Source: Cherax quadricarinatus | Taxonomy: Eukaryota; Arthropoda; Malacostraca; Decapoda; Parastacidae | Assembly (NCBI RefSeq): GCF_038502225.1 | Contig: NC_091326.1 | Span: 670,383-734,382, forward strand | DNA: 64,000 nucleotides | Direction: 5' to 3' | Shown here: piece by piece, positions 9,370-18,972 of the stretch | Numbering within the stretch: the first letter of the stretch is position 1 | Layout of the letters: every line of letters starts with the position of its first letter | Program-made: the position numbers and the translations under genes | The notes under the pieces: model-generated | What the model was told of the DNA's origin: nothing | Seen by the model: the letters and a program-made list of their open reading frames with translations, nothing else | Databases searched by the model: none

Positions 9370-10560
9370 ATGGCGTTCAGTTACAGACGCAGGATTAACA
9401 CTGTCGGTGTTGAACTTCTCAGTGGGGCAATAACGCCAGCTTCAGCCCAGGTTTTACTACCTAAAATCATCAGAGACACGTATGGCATTCAGGATGGCGA
9501 GTTGTACGGAGTAGCATTGAACGGAGCACGTAGATTTTTTGTGAAACTGCTCTCAGCAACGGTTTACGAGTCGTTGGTCAACCGTTTTCAGGACGTAAGT
9601 CTTGATGCAACACCAGCTGTGCGTGTGAGGATGATCGATGTATCCAGACATTATACATGGATTAAACTGCGTAATGTCCCCTTTGAGGCTGATGAGACAG
9701 ATATCAGAAAAGTTTTTGAGGAATACGGAACTGTTCATTTGGCCCAGCATGGTAAGTGGGTGACGGGTGCCTACACAGGTATGCCAGAGGGCACTTTTAA
9801 CCTAAAAATGACATTGCGACACCCCATACTGTCTTACGTGTACCTAAAGGAATTCAGGACACAGGTCATGGTGTCATATGCCGGGCAAAGGCGTACATGC
9901 CGACTATGTGGGGAATATGATCACATAGCGGTGGAGTGTGGGAAGCGGCACCGAGCTCCTGGCCCATGGGCGGAGACATCAGCTTCTACACCAGAGGGAG
10001 CAGGTGATGATCAACGACGTGAAGGAGGGCGTGGTCGTCTATGGAGCGAGATAGTGGATGAGGCGCATAAGGCTGGGGGAGAGGGTGAGGCCCTTTACCA
10101 GTTTCCTGGCCCAGAGACACTTCCAGTGGATCGGGTTGTGCAAAAAGTACAGGAGGAAGTGTTGGAAATTGAGGAGGAATTAGCCGAGGTTCTGAAGTCC
10201 TTGTCACCGCCTGAGGAGGTGGCTGCTTCTGGAAAGGTGGTAGAAGACGAGTTGAAGGCTGTGGTGCATCAACAACAGAACTATTCGGACGACGGAAGTG
10301 ACAGCGTGACTGAGGTGTCACCGAGATCATTGCCACTGTGTACAGTGGAGGTTGAGGTACATTGTGAGGCATCCCCAGACCAAGCCATGGAGACTGCGCC
10401 TGTCACAAGAAAGAGAGCCGCTGCGTCGGATTCAGATGACGTCCTAACACCAGCGCAGCGGACTGGGAAGCAAATATGGGCAGAAAGTGAAGGTAGTGGT
10501 GGCCATGACAGGAGGCACCGAAAGAAGGGGGGGGGGGGAGAGAGGGAAGTGTGCAGGTGA
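9370..10560 (+). CDS. LINE ORF1 protein (RRM-like, CCHC zinc knuckle), intact
   Basis: The 396-residue frame has no stop. The start ATG is in a good context (CAACATGG) 182 bp after the element's 5' end. Residues about 95-150 (WIKLRNVPFEADETDIRKVF onward) look like the first half of an RNA-recognition motif. Residues 177-190 form a gag-type knuckle, CRLCGEYDHIAVEC (C-X2-C-X4-H-X4-C). The C-terminal half is acidic, low in hydrophobic residues and probably disordered, ending in a basic, glycine-rich stretch over a G-run at 10530. ORF1 proteins of this type bind LINE RNA in a ribonucleoprotein. The final codons may be altered by homopolymer slippage at the G-run. Confidence 0.85.
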   Translation: MAFSYRRRINTVGVELLSGAITPASAQVLLPKIIRDTYGIQDGELYGVALNGARRFFVKLLSATVYESLVNRFQDVSLDATPAVRVRMIDVSRHYTWIKLRNVPFEADETDIRKVFEEYGTVHLAQHGKWVTGAYTGMPEGTFNLKMTLRHPILSYVYLKEFRTQVMVSYAGQRRTCRLCGEYDHIAVECGKRHRAPGPWAETSASTPEGAGDDQRREGGRGRLWSEIVDEAHKAGGEGEALYQFPGPETLPVDRVVQKVQEEVLEIEEELAEVLKSLSPPEEVAASGKVVEDELKAVVHQQQNYSDDGSDSVTEVSPRSLPLCTVEVEVHCEASPDQAMETAPVTRKRAAASDSDDVLTPAQRTGKQIWAESEGSGGHDRRHRKKGGGGEREVCR

Positions 10561-10615
10561 CAAGTGGCCCCACACGTTCTGGTGCCCATAGGAAGAGTGA
10601 AGAGAGGAGGCAGGG

Positions 10616-11481
10616 GTGGAAGCTTTAATAGGCCTCCGGTGTATGACAGTAAACGTTAATGGTTTGTGTAATAGTGTAAAGAGAGAATGGTTTAGAATGT
10701 TTCTGAATAAATTTAGAGTGGATGTTGTGTTCCTTCAGGAGCATAATTTTAAGGAGGGTAGGGTGTTGGAGATGGAGGGGTTTCGAGTGGTAACCCTGCC
10801 ATCTGCCCGTTTGAAAGGAGGGGTGGGTATATTAATCAGGGAGGCGAGCCCATTTGTTTTGCTGAGAAGTGAGGGGGTGGAGGGGGAAGGGTGTTGCGCG
10901 TAGATGGTTTGTGGATGGGAAAACTTGTGGCCTTTATTAGCGTATATGCGCCTGCAGAGAATAACGTACAGGTGAAGCAGGAGTTTGTGTGTGAGGACCT
11001 TGTGTTTTTTTTTCCGTGCATTACCGGAGGTGGCAATAGTAGGAGGTGATTGGAACTGCGTCATTAGGAGGGCTGATGTGGAACCGAAAGGGGCAGGTTA
11101 TGTGTCGGTGGCCCTAAGAGATTTATTGAGGGATATTAGGTTAAGGGACACATTTGAGGGGGGGCGTGGGAGACAGAGCATACATTTGTTAGGAGAGGGT
11201 ATGCAGCGAGGTTAGATAGAGTGTATCTTTCTCACGGGGTTGTAGTGAGACTTTTCAAAACTGTTGAAGTAGCATGGTCGGATCATAGAGCAGTGTTGGT
11301 GGAGGTTGGGTGGGAGGAGCTTGCGGAAATATACAGGAGTTACTGGAAATTAAATGCATGTGCATTGAGTGATGAGGAGGGGTTAGTGGGATTTTCTGTC
11401 CTATGGAAGGAGCTTAGCGAGGAGGCACGGAGTGGTAGATGTCGTACAATGGTGGGATTGTGTAGCCAAGGAAAGGATTAG
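10616..11481 (+). pseudogene. LINE ORF2, AP-type endonuclease part (frameshifted)
   Basis: The first frame (from 10616) begins LRCMTVNVNGL and contains VVFLQEHN, matching the first strands and the QE catalytic position of apurinic-like endonucleases. A second frame near 11030 reads VGGDWNCV (the GDxN motif), and a third near 11270 contains AWSDHRAVLVEV (the SDH motif). All expected endonuclease motifs are present in order but in different frames, separated by stops or indels near 10900 and 11215, several next to G- or T-runs. It would nick target DNA for target-primed reverse transcription; this copy is broken, or the assembly has homopolymer errors. Confidence 0.8.
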
Positions 11482-12870
11482 GAAATATTATGTGGGGGTG
11501 GGCAAACGTATAAATGATTTAAAATATGGCCTTTCAAACTATTTAGAGGACAGGTTAAGGGGCTGTTATGGGAAGGGGGCTGTGGGGGGCAACTATCCTA
11601 TGGATGAAATTGTCGAGGTCAAGGGGAGACTGAGGGAGTTACAAAATGAAAGGTTTCAAGCGGTAAGGGTGCAGGCAGGGGTAGAGGAGGTGCTTTGGGG
11701 AGACAAGCCATCGGCATGTGTGTTGCGACGTCAAAAACAAAGACAGCGGGTTACAGCTATTCCGAGGTTAGAGGTACATGAGATGGCGGGGGGTTATAGA
11801 ATGGGTCAGGAGATACTAACTACGAAAGGAATGTGTGTGTATGCGGATAAATGGTATGAAGGGTATTGGACAAGTGGGAAGGTGGAGAATGTGGATTTAG
11901 AGGTGTGTGAGTATGTGACGTGTAATTTAGGGAATAGTGAAAGAAAGGCTTTAGGGGGGGTAATAACGGAAGAGGAAATAGAGTTGGCTTTAAGGGGAAT
12001 GAGGAAGGGCAAAGCACCGGGAATAGACGGTCTCCCGGCTGAATTTTACCTCCAACATTGGGAGGTGATAAGGGGATTCATGGGTAGGTTATTTAATCAG
12101 ATGAAGGAGAAGGGTGTGATGGGGGACAAGCAAGCAACAGCAGTTGTAGTGCTGGTCCAGAAGGGTAAGGGGCAGCACACCCTCAAGGAGTACCGTGCCA
12201 TATCTCTGTTATGTGCTGATTATAAGTTGTTCGCTAAAGTCTTGGGTAATCGGTTTAAATGTGTGGTAGGGAGAGTGGTTTCGAAAACGCAGTATGGTTT
12301 GCCTGGAAGGTTGATGATTGAGGGTCATGGAATACTGAGAAGTTTTGTGGAGTCAAAAGGGGGGGGGGAGGAAGGGCGGCGTTGTTGGCCTTAGACTGGC
12401 AGGGGGCCTATGACAGGGTGGAAAGGGGAGCATTGGAAGCTATACTTAGGAGGCAGGGTTATGGGGAAGAAATAGTTAATTGGGTAACCACGTTGTACAA
12501 TGGAGCTAAGATGAGGGTACAGATTAATGGATGCTTGGGGGAGGAGATTGTAATGGGTAGGGGACTTAGGCAGGGGTGTCCCATGTCACAAATGTTGTTT
12601 GTGTGCATTCAGGACCCCTTCTATAGAATGGTTGAACGTTTTGTATGTGACACGAATGGAAGTGTGGGGGAGGTCGGGAAAGTGTGGCCTGGAATAATAG
12701 GATATGTAGACGATACAACAGTCCTGGTTCGAGAGGGGATGGCGTTGGGTGTTTTGGATGATGTTGTGCAACAGTTCGGAAATGCAACAGGGATGCAGGT
12801 AAATAGAGAGAAGTCAATGATCATGGGGTTGGGTGATGGGGTGGAGGGGGGGGGAGATGTAACGTTGTGA
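11432..12870 (+). pseudogene. LINE ORF2, reverse transcriptase part (one frameshift)
   Basis: Frame 11432-12394 contains KGKAPGIDGLPAEFY and the fingers region with EYRAISLLCADYKLFAKVL. After a shift in a G9 run at 12360-12369 the frame 12382-12870 continues with the first catalytic aspartate region (ALDWQGAYDRVERGAL), GLRQGCPMSQMLF and IIGYVDDTTVLV, the YxDD box. The order and spacing are those of an L1/Tx1-group RT. One indel in the G-run separates motifs before and after palm motif A; another in the G8 run near 12847 ends the frame. These runs are likely slippage or sequencing errors, which could mean the true element is less damaged than it looks. Confidence 0.85.
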
Positions 12871-13964
12871 GGAAACAAACGGTGTCTTTAAAAATTTGTG
12901 GTATCACCTATAAGGATGACTTGGATGCTGCTCGAGAGGAAAACTCGAATAGATTAATGGAAAGGATCAGGGGCGTCTGGGTGCATCTGACTCTCGTACA
13001 ACGAGTGATTGTTATAAATGTATTATTGTATAGTAAGGTTTGGCACGTAGCAGCCGTGTTCCCATTAACAGGGACGGCGATTGTGGGAATTCTGAGACGA
13101 GTGTTCAACTTTTTGTGGGGTTCAAGGTGCGATTGGCTGAGGAGAGAGGTTGTAATGTTACCTGTGCGCCAGGGTGGGTTGGGGTTGATGGATCTGAGAA
13201 GGAGGATTAAATGTGTGTTTCTTAAATGGGAGGTTTTGCGCGAAGGTATGAGTGGAGGGCAGCATGATAGATTGGGTAAGTTGTATGGTGGTGTGGAGTT
13301 GAGGGAATGTGAAACTGTTTTGAGGGCTTTGATGTTGGTTAGAGAACCCAGGAAAATTCGAGTAGGGGTTTTGTGTAGGCTGCTTGAAGAAAGGATTGTT
13401 GTACCAGTTGAGGGATTGTTCCCCATGTACGAATGGAAGAGTATTTGGTATAGGTTTAGCAAGTTGAAGTTAAATCCTAGGGTAAGGGAGGTAACGTATC
13501 GTTTTCTGCATGGCATACTACCGTCGGGGGAGGTACTAAGAACCAGAGGGGTAATTGTGGGCGGAAGGTGTGGAATCTGTGGGGAGGATGAGACGACGTT
13601 CCATGCAGTATACTTTTGTGGGGGACTGGAGGGTGTTAGGTATTGGTTAAGTAGGGTTGTACAGGGGGTGGGGGGCCGAGGGGTGTCGGTTCTGCGTGCA
13701 CTAAGCCTAGATGTGGGAGGGTTCAATGAGAGTGTTATAAGAGCTTTGGATTATATAATAGTGGATTATATATATATATCGTGGGTGATGAGGGGGAGGG
13801 GGGATTGTGAGGTGCGGAGGCGGGTACTAGCGGTAACGGTTTATCGTACGATGTGTCGTAATAGAGAACTGTATGGGAGGAGGTGGGAGAAGGGTTTTTC
13901 GGAAGGGTTTAGAATGTTAAAGTTAGGGTTTCTCATGAATCTACAACTTGGGCTGAGTGAGTAA
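12867..13964 (+). pseudogene. LINE ORF2, thumb and C-terminal cysteine region
   Basis: 365 open codons continue ORF2 after the G-run shift. They include an LTLVQRVIVINVLLYSKVWH segment and an FNFLWGSRCDWLRREV segment, typical of the connection domain in the L1/Tx1 group, where 'RVIVLNSLLLSKLWY' and 'FLWG...V' patterns recur. The end has a CGICGEDETTFHAVYFC-type cysteine/histidine cluster (about residues 231-247), like the CCHC motif at the L1 ORF2 C terminus. The related fragment at 43235-44277 covers the same region in one open frame and confirms the reading. The long opposite-strand frame here (12908-13726) is an artefact of G-rich coding. Confidence 0.85.
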
Positions 13965-15038
13965 GGGGGGGGGGGTTTGGGGATTACATACGAGAAGGGG
14001 GAATTCAGGGGGACACAGCGGGGTCGCCTCCTGGGGAGGGGTGAGAGTGAGGTGTATGTGGGTATAGAAGGTGTAGATGTGTGGCATACGTGTATGTAGC
14101 ATGCAAGTGGGCACAGAAAACAAAGGTGATATCAAGTAATTACGTAGTAACGAATGAAGAATTCTGTGTTTGATGTGTCAGGGTCGTCATGACCTTCATG
14201 TATTAAGTGTGAATGGTGTCAAGATTATAGGTGTAAGACCTTGAAGAGCTTTTGGGCTTCTGTAGAGTGTGCGTTTATAGCCTTTATTGGGCATATTTCA
14301 TGTGCGATAATCGTATCGCAATGAGAGATTAAAATTATGTTGTTTGTGTTTAGTGTTGGGGTTTTTTAGCGAGTGTACTGACTTTATTCTAGCATTATAT
14401 AATGTGCTCATCCAGTTGATGAGAGATGGAATGCTAATGACTTCCATAAATTTGTAATGCCTCGTTAAAAATTTGTAATGGGAGAGTATGGTTTAGTCTC
14501 TTACTTTATATAATTTGCTCAGCCGGTGGAAGAGGCTGTATTAATATTTAGTAATATTAATATTTATTTAGTATTTCCAGTGCTTAAAGTGGGATTGTAG
14601 TGAGGCACGTATGTATGTTTTTAGGTAATTCTTATTGTATAGGGGTTAATTTTGGGAAGTGCATGTATTTTATTTTTTTTTAACTGAGATTGTGATGTAG
14701 GTCATTCCTCTGATTATCTACTGTGAAGGTTGTGAACCTTTGTCATATGTCAGTCATAGTATGTTAACTATACAAATCTGAAAGGTTTATATAGTTTATA
14801 TTTTATATAGTTTATATAGTTATATAGTTTATATTGTTTATATTATAGTATGTTATATGGAAAAATTTGTGAGTGTATATGGGTAACCTCTTTTATGTCA
14901 ATGACAATGTGTTGTTAAAACTTGTTAGTTTTAACAACACATTGTTAGTTTTAGGATTGAGGATCCTACTGTACCCATTTTGTATCTTTTTATTTAATAG
15001 TAAGCTGTAAAGTTTTTAAATAAAATATAAAAAAAAAA
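13965..15038 (+). other. 3' UTR of the Tx1/L1-type LINE
   Basis: Non-coding, G-rich at first then AT-rich, with a TATATAGTTTATAT repeat block near 14785-14850 and an inverted repeat AACTTGTTAGTTTTAACAAC around 14905-14945. AATAAA at 15019-15024 precedes the A-tail, which ends at the TSD. Confidence 0.8.
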
Positions 15039-15156
15039 AGTTATGGTTATAATTGCCTCCCATTTCCCAGGCACATTATGACTGTAGGTTTTGTGCTTCA
15101 CCCTCGGTAACAGAACGAGTTAGCATCACTTGCTGCAATAGGTATCAAAGTAAAAG

Positions 15157-16130
15157 TTAATGAAAATGGCACCAGGCTGTCATCTACTGTAGGGAGAATA
15201 AATTAGTTAATTTTTTGCACAATAGATGGCACTAAAAATTGAAAATGGCACTTGGATGCCATCTATTATTGTAATTATTTACTAAATCTAGTTCAGTTTT
15301 TGCATAATAGATGGTGCTTTAAGTTAATGAAAATGGGAAGACAAAGGGTAGACTAAACTAAATATTTTTTTAGTTCACTTTTTGCTCAATAGATGGCGAA
15401 AAAAAAAATTGAAAATGGGAAGATTAGACAAAATATTTTTAGTTCATAATTCTTACAATAGATGGCAGTCAAGTGCCATTTCCATTAGTAATTTTCAGCG
15501 CCATCTATTGTGCAAAAAATAAACTAAAAATATTTTCTTTAGTCTCCCCTAGTTTATCTTCCCATTTTTTATTTTTTTTTCGCCATCTATTGAGCAAAAA
15601 GTGAACTAAAAAAAAATTTAGTTTAGTCTACCCTACTTTATCTTCCCATTTTCTATTTTTTTTTGCCATCTAATGAGCAAAAAGTGAACTAAAAAAATAT
15701 TTAGTTTAATCTACCATTTATCTTCCCATTTTCATTAACTTACAGTGCCATCTATTATGCAGAAACTGAACTAGATTTAGTAAATAATTACATCAGGCCT
15801 GGTGGCTAAAGCTCCCGCTTCACACACGGAGGGCCCGGGTTCGATTCCCAGCGGGTGGAAACATTTCGACACGTTTCCTTACACCTGTTGTCCTGTTCAC
15901 CTAGCAGCAAATAGGTACCTGGGTGTTAGTCGACTGGTGTGGGTCGCATCCTGGGGGACAAGATTAAGGACCCCAATGGAAATAAGTTAGACAGTCCTCG
16001 ATGACGCACTGACTTTCTTGGGTTATCCTGGGTGGCTAACCTTCCGGGGTTAAAAATCCGAACAAAATCTCTCTCTAATAGATGGCAACCTAGTGCCATT
16101 TTCATTAACTTTGTGCCATTATCAAAACTA
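15157..16130. repeat. Large palindrome of CCATCTATT repeats, right arm split by a SINE
   Basis: TGTAATTATTTACTAAATCTAG (from 15270) is inverted at 15765-15791, and GCTCAATAGATGGCG/CGCCATCTATTGAGC blocks repeat inward. Several copies of ATAGATGGC flank the centre near 15470. The outermost left block (AATAGATGGCACTAAAAATTG...) finds its partner only beyond the SINE, at 16076-16110. A fold-back transposon is likely; no transposase is present. Confidence 0.8.
15791..16074 (+). mobile_element. tRNA-derived SINE (copy a)
   Basis: The head GGCCTGGTGGCTAAAGC plus GGGTTCGATTCCC match pol III A- and B-box patterns of a tRNA gene. The body has GGTACCTGGGTGTTAGTCGA and the tail ends GGGGTTAAAAATCCGAAC. 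Close copies lie at 32490 and 57811 (both reversed). The tRNA fold is incomplete, so this is not a functional tRNA gene. Confidence 0.88.
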
Positions 16131-16221
16131 AGTGCTAAACCCACCTGGGTCATACAGCATTGTCTCCCTGCACTAGGTGGCACCCTGAATGCAGTGTAGT
16201 GACTAACTCCAAGCACTTATC

Positions 16222-16281
16222 ATTTTCCTTATACCTGGAGGAGGCTTCAGGGGTCAACATCCCTGCGACCCAGTCCGTGAC
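16222..16281 (-). repeat. Old 3'-end fragment of CR1/L2-like LINE
   Basis: TACCTGGAGGAGGCTTCAGG then GGTCAACATCCCTGCGACCC is a diverged form of the family A terminus seen at 17315 (TACCTGGAGAGAGTTTCGGG). Confidence 0.6.
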
Positions 16282-16286
16282 CCATA

Positions 16287-16464
16287 CAGTAAATCCTCAC
16301 TTAACGTCATCGATAGGTTCCTGGAGACTAACTTTAAGCAAAACAATTATCGTATGATTATCACATACATTATGAATTCTAGGGTTACAATAATTTATAA
16401 TTATATTCATTCAATTTTATTATCACATCGTTATAAGAAAACGATGTTATTTGAGAACCTGCTG
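16287..16464. mobile_element. Small mariner-type MITE with TA duplication
   Basis: Left end CAGTAAATCCTCACTTAACG and right end GAGAACCTGCTG form imperfect inverted ends with TA at 16285-16286 and 16465-16466. An internal ATCG...CGAT inverted pair and AT-rich core fit a Tc1/mariner MITE. No coding capacity. Confidence 0.6.
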
Positions 16465-16565
16465 TATTCTCATCCTGGGCCATTTATTTCCTTCTACCAA
16501 CCCCATCACTCATAAAAACCACAATATTTTAGTCACAGACATGCAAAATCTGTAAGAGAGGCAGC

Positions 16566-17314
16566 CATGTTGTAAATGAATGGTATACAATACCATGTTG
16601 TACATGAATGGTATACAATACCATGTTGTACATGAATGGTATACAATACCATGTTGTAAATGAATGGTATACAATACCATGTTGTACATGAATGGTATAC
16701 AATACCATATTGTGCATGAATGGTATACAATACCATGTTGTACATGAATGGTATACAATACCATATTGTACATGAATGGTATACAATACCATGTTGTACA
16801 TGAATGGTATACAATACCATGTTGTACATGAATGGTATACAACACCATGTTGTACATGAATGGTATACAATACCATGTTGTAAATAAATGGTATACAATA
16901 CCATGTTGTACATGAATGGTATACAATACCATGTTGTAAATGAATGGTATACAATACCATGTTGTACATGAATGGTATACAATACCATATTGTACATGAA
17001 TGGTATACAATACCATGTTGTACATGAATGGTATACAATACCATGTTGTACATGAATGGTATACAATACCATGTTGTACATGAATGGTATACAATACCAT
17101 ATTGTACATGAATGGTATACAATACCATGTTGTACATGAATGGTATACAATACCATGTTGTACATGAATGGTATACAATACCATGTTGTACATGAATGGT
17201 ATACAACACCATGTTGTACATGAATGGTATACAATACCATGTTGTACATGAATGGTATACAATACCATGTTGTACATGAATGGTATACAATACCATGTTG
17301 TACATGAATGGTAT
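16566..17314. repeat. 28-bp satellite array, about 26 copies
   Basis: Unit ATGGTATACAATACCATGTTGTACATGA-like (28 bp) with rare variants (GTAAATGA, ATATTGT, ACACC). Each unit holds two perfect small hairpins: ATGGTAT-ACA-ATACCAT and CATGT-TGT-ACATG. The array lacks stop codons on the minus strand, giving three overlapping long but meaningless frames. It ends exactly where a family A LINE fragment begins. Confidence 0.95.
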
Positions 17315-17864
17315 TTACCTGGAGTTTACCTGGAGAGAGTTTCGGGGGTCAACGCCCCTGCGGCCCGGTCTGTGACCAAGCCTCCTGGTGGATCAGCCCC
17401 TGATCAACCAGGCTGTTGCTGCTGGCTGCACGCAAACCAACGTACGAGCCACAGCCCGGCTGGTCAGGAACCGACTTTAGGTGCTTGTCCAGTGCCAGCT
17501 TGAAGACTGCCAGGGGTCTGTTGGTAATCCCCCTTATGTATGCTGGGAGGCAGTTGAACAGTCTCGGGCCCCTGACACTTATTGTATGGTCTCTTAACGT
17601 GCTAGTGAGACCTCTGCTTTTCATTGGGGGGATGTTGCATCGTCTGCCAAGTCTTTTGCTTTCGTAGTGAGTGATTTTCGTGTGCAAGTTCGGTACTAGT
17701 CCCTCTAGGATTTTCCAGGTGTATATAATCATGTATCTCTCCCGCCTGCGTTCCAGGGAATACAGATTTAGGAACCTCAAGCGCTCCCAGTAATTGAGGT
17801 GTTTTATCTCCGTTATGCGCGCCGTTAAGGTTCTCTGCACATTTTCTAAGTCGGCAATTTCACC
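17315..17864 (-). pseudogene. Family A (CR1/L2-like) LINE, 3' fragment: RT C-terminal region
   Basis: Reading the minus strand, an open frame encodes the region after the RT thumb (ITEIKHLNYWERLRFLNLYS, RRRERYMIIYTWKILEGLVP) to the conserved end (GCGSYVGLRAASSNSLVDQG). It aligns along its whole length with the complete ORFs at 23627-25312 and 54979-56667 with few changes. The 3' end has the family's TTTACCTGGAG repeat and abuts the 28-bp satellite. It is 5'-truncated at the GEIADLENVQ segment, where AT-rich unrelated sequence begins. Confidence 0.85.
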
Positions 17865-18024
17865 TATAAAAAGTAAAAAAAAAAAAATATGAGGTAGTTG
17901 GTACAAGTAAAAAATAACAGTGGCAATGACTTGGTTATAATATGATAGTAAGATGGTAGACAGGTACACAGGTACATAGGTACACAGGTACAAAGGATAA
18001 TATAAAGGTTAGAGTTGAATATAC

Positions 18025-18230
18025 GAAGAAAATAAATGGTATAAAATACCGACAATATGGAAACAAACACATATGCAGTTTAATGTGATCCTTTATTGAC
18101 AATGTTTCACCCACACAGTGGGCTTTTTCAAGTCACACACAGATCTGTTTGTGACTTGAAAAAGCCCACTGTGTGGGTGAAACGTTGTCAATAAAGGATC
18201 ACATTAAACTGCATATGTATTTATGTTTCC
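18025..18230. mobile_element. Fold-back element, copy 2, TSD 9 bp
   Basis: TGAATATAC occurs at 18016-18024 and 18231-18239. Arms CATATGCAGTTTAATGTGATC and its inverse at 18196-18216 pair almost perfectly, as do CCCACACAGTGGGC and GCCCACTGTGTGGG. The right arm reads TTGAAAAAGCCCACTGTGTG then GGTGAAACGTTGTCAATAAAG. The left edge carries the family tail GGTATAAAATACCGACA. Confidence 0.88.
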
Positions 18231-18239
18231 TGAATATAC

Positions 18240-18916
18240 AAACTTTAAAATTTGGCAACAAAATGTTATGAAAAGTATAAAATAATGATTAATGTACAAA
18301 AGTAAAACTGACTGGTAGTAAATATGGTGTTTAATAAAATTTTAGTAAGTAATAATGATTACAAAAAAAGTGAAAAAGAAATGTTGATTTCATTCAATAT
18401 TGCACTGGTAGTTATACTAGAGGTTATTTGGCAGTACAAGGTAATTAAGAGCACTCTAAGATAGTAAATGTGGCATTAAAACAGGTTATGGTAATTAGAC
18501 AAGTAATGGTAATTAAATGAGGTCAAAAATGTTAAGAGTAAATTGTACTGATAGTAAAAATGTTAATTAATTATTAATTTTTAGTAAGTAATATCAATTA
18601 ATAGTATTTAAAAAAAATATGAGGTAGTAATATGGACAGAGAAAGTATCAATTCAGCTAATATTTAAGCAAACAATAGTAAATAAGAAAATTACATAAGG
18701 TGACTTATGCTTACTAGTAAAATCACAAAATGAGGTAGTTGATTATTTAATTACTAAGAGATTGTACTATGAAATTTGAACAATAATGGAGCAAAACATA
18801 CACTACACTACGTAAGCTTTTAGGTTGGACATTGTTTAGTTATTCTCGGTAAGATTAGTATCCCTGAGAAATCGTGATAGATCATTCACATTCGTGATTG
18901 TGTACAGTTTTCCTAA
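18240..18916. other. AT-rich sequence without recognised features
   Basis: Repeated TAGTAA/GTAATTA words and poly-A runs but no clear unit, coding frame or transposon end. Confidence 0.5.
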
Positions 18917-18972
18917 CTAGGATTTTCCCATCCGCTGACACATCCACTCCCAAATATCTGAATACATTCGAA
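18917..18972 (-). repeat. Inverted RTE fragment next to the main RTE element
   Basis: The minus strand reads like nucleotides 20218-20265 of the plus-strand RTE (FRYLGVDVSADG coding region). It lies head-to-head with the RTE that starts near 18973, so either a separate small fragment or part of a rearranged insertion. Confidence 0.7.

Larger units (their letters stand above)
9188..15038 (+). mobile_element. Full-length Tx1/L1-type LINE with perfect 15-bp TSD
   Basis: AGTTATGGTTATAAT occurs at 9173-9187 and again at 15039-15053, directly after an A-run, so the whole 5.85-kb unit inserted in one event. Order: short 5' UTR, ORF1 with an RRM-like region and a CCHC knuckle, a gap of about 55 bp, ORF2 with AP-type endonuclease, RT and a C-terminal region, then a 1.07-kb 3' UTR with AATAAA at 15019 and an A-tail. 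RT motifs (LRQGCPMS, YVDDTTVL) and the A-tail favour the L1/Tx1 group. ORF2 is broken by frameshifts. It sits in the tail of an older SINE-like repeat (GTGGGTTTAGCTCTT). Confidence 0.9.

Noticed and set aside
12908..13726. 272-codon minus-strand frame
   Set aside because: Antisense shadow of the G-rich LINE ORF2, which has recognised RT C-terminal motifs on the plus strand.
15797..15870. Functional tRNA gene
   Set aside because: Although A- and B-box patterns are present, the acceptor and anticodon stems do not pair fully and the sequence continues into a SINE body with other copies in the window.
16510..17305. Three overlapping minus-strand frames of 238-258 codons
   Set aside because: They are translations of the 28-bp satellite in each frame; the period and lack of stops explain them fully.
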